A stretch of DNA of 64,000 nt from Protula sp. h YS-2021. Lineage: Eukaryota > Annelida > Polychaeta > Sabellida > Serpulidae. The stretch is from contig OX457024.1 in NCBI GenBank assembly GCA_949752745.1, positions 47,124,490-47,188,489 of the forward strand, read 5' to 3'. The notes below the pieces were generated by a model. That model was given only the letters and a program-made list of their open reading frames with translations. It was not told the DNA's origin and ran no database searches. The translations under genes and the position numbers were made by a program. The stretch's first letter is position 1; every line of letters starts with the position of its first letter. This document shows, piece after piece, positions 58,609-64,000 of this stretch.

Positions 58609-59154
58609 TGTAATGAAACGTTCTGACCCCCAAAACAAACAGACCCCCCCCCCCCGGTCGATTTGTTTTGGGAAAACCCGCCATAACAAACAGACCTCCC
58701 CCATAATAAAATGACCCCCTCCAAATAATCATGTTTAAATATAAAATGGAAGTAAAAAAAGGTGCATGTGGTTTTTAAATACTATTTTAAGCATTTTCTA
58801 CCTCTTGGTGTAGAAAATTATTATTTTGAGCCTTTGAAATGCCATTATTGAACTTGGACAGATTTTTTGGTGACTGTATGTTAGTGGTGTTGTAAGTGTT
58901 TTCGTGTTTGAAAATGTAGATGTTAGTTGCTAGATAAATTGTTTTTCATGGATATAGTTTTTATTTCAATTAAAGAAACTAATAAGGTGGCCATATATGG
59001 AAAGAAATAAAGAAATCAACAAAAAAATAAGAGGGTTAAAACATTTCAGAGGGGGTCTGTTTGTTTTAAAACAAATCGACCGGGGGGTCTGTTTGCTTTA
59101 AAACAAATCGACCGGGGGTTCGATTTATTTTGGGGGTCAAAACGTTTCCTTACA
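58609..59154. mobile_element. 546-bp Ginger1-derived MITE with ACGG target duplication
   Basis: The left terminus TGTAATGAAACGTTCTGACC and right terminus (inverse) TGTAAGGAAACGTTTTGACC form the inverted repeats, followed by AAAA(C/T)AAA words. ACGG flanks both ends (58605-58608 and 59155-59158), which is CCGT on the other strand, the site reported for Ginger1. The interior is a deletion derivative of the element at 51162-54100: its left part matches the left end there and its right part (GGACAGATTTTTTGGTGACT onward) matches the right end. No coding capacity. Confidence 0.9.
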
Positions 59155-59449
59155 ACGGGTTGCAATTGTGGCTTTGATTCAGCAGCAGAAAGAAAGGTGA
59201 ATGGAAAAAATAGGGGAAAGCTAGAATGGCTTGGGGTGAACTGGGAACAGAAAGAAAAAAAAACGAAAAAAAATAGAAGGGGAATCTAGCCTTGATGGTG
59301 GGGGGGGGGGGGCTGAACAGGGGATAAAAAAATACCAGGTGGGGGGAAGATATACTAGTCTAGCTTCTGCAGTTGAAATATCTCTTTGTCTTCGTTCAAT
59401 TTACATAACATATGGCCATAGCCCCAGCATTAGAGGAGGATATAACTAA

Positions 59450-60211
59450 ACCGACTTCCGCTAGATAGCGGAATGACAAACTTGTATAATCTACGAAAAA
59501 ATAAATGCTCTATTATTCGGAGGTCACGGTCGCCGAGGTAGTTCTCGCGTAACTTCTCTTAGGCCAAAAGCTCTCAAGCGCTTCATCTCTAACCGTTCTC
59601 GAATTCATAGTCAATTTCCTTTTTACTATATGACCTTAGCCGAGAAGGTCCTAATCATCGTCTGATTTACCAAAGGGTAAAAAGCTCCAACCGGTTTCAA
59701 GTCGTTCTATCGCTAACAGTTCACGTAATACAAAGTTACATGACCTTTAGCATTGACCTTCAAGATTAATATCCATATTGCTAGGTTACTCTGTACTCAC
59801 ACTGTATATGTTGTCGAAAAGGAATTTGAGCTCTATTTTTATTCATTTTTATGCAAAATAGGGTTTCGAAAAATATTTTGCCCTCAATTAGCTGTTCCAG
59901 GAAGACCTTATCACACTCTATACCAATGACAAACATGGTATGTTAAATAGTTTAGGAGGACTTGTCTGGAAACCATTTTGAAGTAAAAATCCTTTGTCCT
60001 CAATTTCACTGTGACCTTGAAGGTCAAGGTAAGAAATACGATTCCAGAGAGATCTTATCACCCTTTATGCGTGTACTAAATGTCATCTGCATGTCAAATG
60101 GTCTAGGAGGAGTTGTCTAGAAAACATACAAACGGGAAAAGCCAGAAAAAAGGAACAAACTTTCGGAATAACTACAAACTTATTGCCCTTTGCAAACGTG
60201 GTTTGCAAGTG
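59450..60211. mobile_element. hairpin-ended non-autonomous element (copy F)
   Basis: The 5' palindrome TTCCGCTAGATAGCGGAA (59456-59473) is followed by CAAACTTGTA. The interior has GACCTTAGCCGAGAAGGTC and GACCTTGAAGGTCAAGGT words, then CTAGGAGGAGTTGTCTAG. The 3' stem-loop is TTTGCAAACGTGGTTTGCAA, followed by GTGAG. The order is the same as in copy E, with diverged stems. No coding capacity. Confidence 0.65.
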
Positions 60212-62879
60212 AGAATTAAGGCTACGCCCCAAGTAACAATTGTTTTATATAATGCTGCGATGGCTGGCTTGTTCCCAAATTTAAAATTTTTTAAAAAGAA
60301 GTGCTTGAAAAAGAGGTTGAAAGCAAAATGTCGGATAAAATAAGTATTTGCAACTATATGGCGGTTAACATATTGTCACAGCCGTAGTTGCCTTGATACC
60401 GCACTTGTTCCCCTCGCCGCTCGCTCGTACATTTCCTAAATCATAAGTCACGTTAGTGTTTATTGTAAGGAGGTGTTATTGCGCAGTTAAAATGATACAA
60501 CTGGTGAAGAGGCAGGCACGGTGGAATTAACAATCAATAATTGATTTAACTGCTTCATCTTTGTAGACTCTTATCCGGACAATTGGGACTGGGACAATTG
60601 GAACTGTAACACAGCTTTATTATTAAGCGCGCTTTTTCTATAATTCGTTAACTGTTTTTTTTTTTTTTTTTTGCTATATATATATTTTGTTTATACTATA
60701 ATAAGTGTTATGTCTGAGTACTCATCCATGAGTTTGATCACATGTAAATAAAGTTTGAAGTATGATTTTTTTCAGTTCATTTAAGGGAGGGGGAATCTGA
60801 AATTGGGGTTAATCTGAAATCGTTAAACACCGGGATTCTTATAGATATAGCCAAATGTTGTTGTTTCTTTCAGTTTGTTGTCTATATTCTTTCCTCTATA
60901 CCAGTAAGTTCCATAGGTAATTCAATTTTCCAGGTGTACTGTATAAAACGTTTTATAAATCAATCCATCAATGAGCCAAATTTTAACCGGGAGTATAATT
61001 TTTGACAAATAACTGTGATGTTCTACATAGTATGAGGAAGTATATCCCCGAGCCTATGTCAAATGATTCATTTAAAATCTATTTTACAAACGTGGGAAAA
61101 AGTTTCATCTGTGGGATCGATTTGCAGACATGCCCACGCAAGGATACCACTTTTCGCTGTCTGCCATTGGTTAAGGAGTTGGCTGTTTTGAAAGTTCTAC
61201 CCTCTTGAGTTTGCTCAACACTTCTCTCAACATTCTCAGACACGTTGAGAAGTTTGAGCTTAGTCTTAGAGCAAGTTTGCTGTGAGTAAAGAGAACGTCT
61301 GATTAGCTTTATATCTAGGAAAACATACTAAGAGTCAAATATGCCATGTTTTCTTTTCATCTCCATTGAAGTTCGTTAGAGGACAGAATGCATAATAAAT
61401 AAATCATGTGATCTAAGGTGTAGCACAGAGAGATGGAGAATGATGACTTGATAAACATAATTCATCATTGTCAAATACTTGGGAGACTAAATGCAAAAAA
61501 TATACACCATCCTCCCTTTGAAGACTGAGTCTGTTCCCCATATACATACTAAAATAATTTTTTTTTAGTCACGTGCATTCAAAACGTCACGATCGAAATG
61601 TTGCAGGGCCACATGTCTTTATAGAAATGTCGGTAGACTAACCGTAGTTCCACCAAATGTCGTTAGAACAAATGTTAGGATTCCAGATGTAATTTTGAAG
61701 AAAAAAACCTTATAGTCGCATGCCCATGCTAACCTCTGATGCAGTGACCAGCTTTGTTCAGTATAATTTTTGGCATCACTGGCAAACCGTTGTGTCATGA
61801 GCGAATTGGTTTTGTTAAAAAAAAAGTGAACTACAGACAAAGAATATATTTGCAAATGCCGAATATAAAAAGATAATTTTAATATATTTTTAAGTGTGCG
61901 ACGATATCAGCAATTTGTCCCTTCCCACGCTTAGCGCCTGCATGTCTGGGCTGCAACTTAGTTCACTTTCACAGTCTCACATTATGATTGTGGGTTTTTA
62001 TTGTGGCTTTCCCAGGGATCGAAATATTTGAGATAACATTTATTTCCACATGTGCTGGTTATCATTTTTTGCTATGACGTTAAAACGATGGCGTTTTCAA
62101 TTCATATGTTTTGTTTCTATTTTTATCACCCCTTTTACTGCTGGATATTATTCAGGGATACTTGCCTTGCACCCGATTGTGAAATGCACCCCCCCCCCCC
62201 CTTCCACAAAAAAAAAGATAGTGGAGTTTAACACCATTGTGTGACATATCATTGTTACCGTTTTTAATGTAAAAACGAAATATATTAACATTAAAAGACA
62301 GGTTGTTATTGCATTCGCAATTTATCCCTTAACCGTTTACAGCACGAAAACTTCAACTTTGCAAAATTTACATTTACCAGATTGCTATTTTTAAATTAAA
62401 ATTACATACAATTACATTTTGAAATTAAGTAAATGAGTGTGGAATGATACATAATAAATAAATTTGTAAATAACTGTAGAGTCAATTGAGACTAACGTAA
62501 TGGGCTAATGCCCCAATGTAAAATAAAAAAATAAATTTAATAGGGAAATCACACAGTCTCTAATAAGGTTTGCAATATGAAAAATAGTTAGTTTGAAGCA
62601 GAGCACACAATGAAGTCGTCACTGAAAGTCTAATTAAGTGATGTCGGCAATATGAACTATAAGCCTCACCTAAATATGGGGTTGTAGCTAGGGAAAATGC
62701 TAATTGTTGATTCCCCTACAGGGAAAACATTTGTTAGAAACATTTAACGTAATCAGTACTAAAAAATTGATAAACTACCGTTATAAATTAGAAAACAAAC
62801 GAAAACAACGTTATTTTCTGAAATAATTTATGAGTTAAATCTTTGATCTTATATACCAATGTAACAATGGTATTATTCT
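60212..62879. other. intergenic sequence upstream of foxA, no gene seen
   Basis: A T-run lies near 60655, and a C-run at 62190-62201 and ACATTTGG-type words at 61590-61690 were seen. AT-rich and otherwise unremarkable; any foxA distal control elements cannot be recognised from one sequence. Confidence 0.45.
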
Positions 62880-63611
62880 GCTCGGCACATTTACTGTTTA
62901 ATCATGCTTGTCAATTAACAAAGGTTTGAAGAAATATTAACGTGACTCTGTTTGGATTGGTTACAAATATTTGCCAGCCACAAAAGACCCGTTACGACGC
63001 ATGGGGGTACATGCACATAGCGTGAGACCTTGGTGTGCAACGCAAAAGGGGGAATAATTTTCTTAACCAGTGAAATTGCTTTGCTTAATGTGTTTGATGA
63101 CAAACAATGGTCGATGTCAAGCAGAGAAGAATAGAGATGGGCGGTGCATTTCATAGTTGGGTGAATCGCTAAGCAAAGCTGGGACATCATTTCAGGTATT
63201 TAATGTAATCCTTTGCAGAATCCAGACCAATATTGGAGCATTGCACACATCAAATAAATATCTTCATAAGCGATGAAACACTAAATCGTAAAATATTTGT
63301 AGTTGAATGAACAAGCAAGTTATATTTTATATTTTTATTTTGGTGTGTACCTTACGAGTTTATTTTATCGAACAAGAAACTGAAAGAACATTGAGAGAGA
63401 TAATAATAGTGATAAAAAAGTTACAAACAAAAGTAGGCAGGAAATCAAATAACTTATTTATATATATAGACAAAAATAACAGAATTTACATCATATAATA
63501 AATTAAACAGTTGCTTTAATGACAAACAGTTAAATACTGGATAGAAATAAGCATTATATAGGTGCTGAAGGATAACACCTTACTTTTGAATTATTTGTGT
63601 TGTTGTCAACC
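62880..63611 (+). promoter_or_regulatory. putative foxA proximal promoter / 5' UTR
   Basis: The stretch directly upstream of the foxA ATG. TATATA at 63555-63560 is a possible TATA box, which would give a 5' UTR of only about 25 nt. AT-rich forkhead-like words (AAATATTTG near 62965; ACTGTTTAATC near 62892) could be autoregulatory sites but are short enough to arise by chance. No transcript start is visible. Confidence 0.3.
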
Positions 63612-64000
63612 ATGCATGGAGACATGCTCGCTCCGGGTAAGTCGCCTTACGACAATACCAGCTCGTATTCGACTATGCCAATGGGAAGTTCCATGCCACC
63701 GTCTTACAGCATGGGGAGTTACCCCACACAGAGCATGGGTGCCATTGGCAGTATGGGTGCCATGGGGATGGGCTCCATGATCGGATCCATGAACAGTATG
63801 GGCCACATGGGCCAAGCCTACGCCGCAATGAACAACATGGGGGCGGGGATGATGGCGGTGGGCGGCATGCAGATGGTCAATGGCGCGATGGCGTCTATGG
63901 AAGAATCGTTATCACCAATGGCCCGCGACAGAGAAATGCCAAAAGGATATCGGCGCAGCTACACGCATGCAAAGCCTCCGTACTCTTACATATCTCTTAT
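63612..64000 (+). CDS. foxA: foxA forkhead transcription factor, N-terminal part (runs off the window)
   Basis: 129 codons plus two bases, open to the window end. Residues 114-129 read RRSYTHAKPPYSYISL, the start of the forkhead (winged-helix) DNA-binding domain. The RSYTHAKPPYSYISL form is the FoxA (HNF3) signature. FoxA is a pioneer transcription factor of endoderm and pharynx and acts in the nucleus. Residues 1-112 are low-complexity and Met/Gly/Ser-rich (24 Met in 112; for example GSMNSMGHMGQ), like the SMNSM region of other FoxA proteins. The start is the first ATG after an in-frame stop at 63573, has A at -3, and no AG acceptor lies between that stop and the ATG. Met5 (MLAPGK) is an alternative start. 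Codon 9 contains a perfect donor-like GGTAAGT, but the frame stays open through it. The rest of the forkhead and the C-terminal activation motifs lie beyond the window. Confidence 0.95.
   Translation, partial: MHGDMLAPGKSPYDNTSSYSTMPMGSSMPPSYSMGSYPTQSMGAIGSMGAMGMGSMIGSMNSMGHMGQAYAAMNNMGAGMMAVGGMQMVNGAMASMEESLSPMARDREMPKGYRRSYTHAKPPYSYISL

Noticed and set aside
63562..63780. 72-codon frame overlapping the foxA start
   Set aside because: It is in a different frame and ends early; the FoxA frame from 63612 carries the forkhead signature.

Overview
This is intron-rich, AT-rich animal nuclear DNA with compact GC-rich exons, GT-AG introns, dispersed repeats, minisatellites and DNA transposons. There are no prokaryotic features. 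Two protein genes are supported, both on the + strand. (1) The 3' part of mipol1 (mirror-image polydactyly 1, a coiled-coil protein): 14 exons from 210 to 39062, all joining in phase, giving 542 residues up to the stop. The 5' end lies upstream of the window. (2) The first 129 codons of foxA (63612 to the window end), which break off inside the forkhead domain (SYTHAKPPYSYISL).

The pair mipol1-foxA is part of the pharyngeal gene cluster (nkx2.1, nkx2.2, pax1/9, slc25A21, mipol1, foxA) described in hemichordates and other deuterostomes, with partial linkage reported in some protostomes. The repeats are unlike vertebrate ones. I infer an invertebrate, with a hemichordate the leading guess and a spiralian not excluded; no single feature fixes the species.

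Layout. 210-6740: eleven mipol1 exons separated by short introns. 6741-27304: a 20.5 kb intron containing a 50-bp minisatellite copied from an exon/intron junction, several hairpin-ended repeat elements and a 51-bp satellite of about 53 copies. 27305-39062: the last three exons with large introns carrying a TIR MITE, a 27-bp minisatellite and another hairpin-ended element. 39063-63611: 24.5 kb of intergenic DNA holding a 5'-truncated L2/CR1-like LINE, a decayed Ginger1-type DNA transposon (integrase-like transposase with an OTU-like motif), a short MITE derivative of it with an ACGG target duplication, a Tc1-like transposase remnant, an ACGTTG-rich MITE and two hairpin-ended repeats. 63612-64000: foxA.

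The main recurring novelty is a group of non-autonomous elements with terminal stem-loops, an element-specific terminal inverted repeat that repeats the stem arm, and in some copies internally expanding tandem arrays. The architecture recalls Helentron-derived (HINE/DINE) and bivalve 'pearl' elements. The mipol1 introns and the intergenic DNA upstream of foxA are also plausible places for foxA control elements, but the sequence alone does not prove any.
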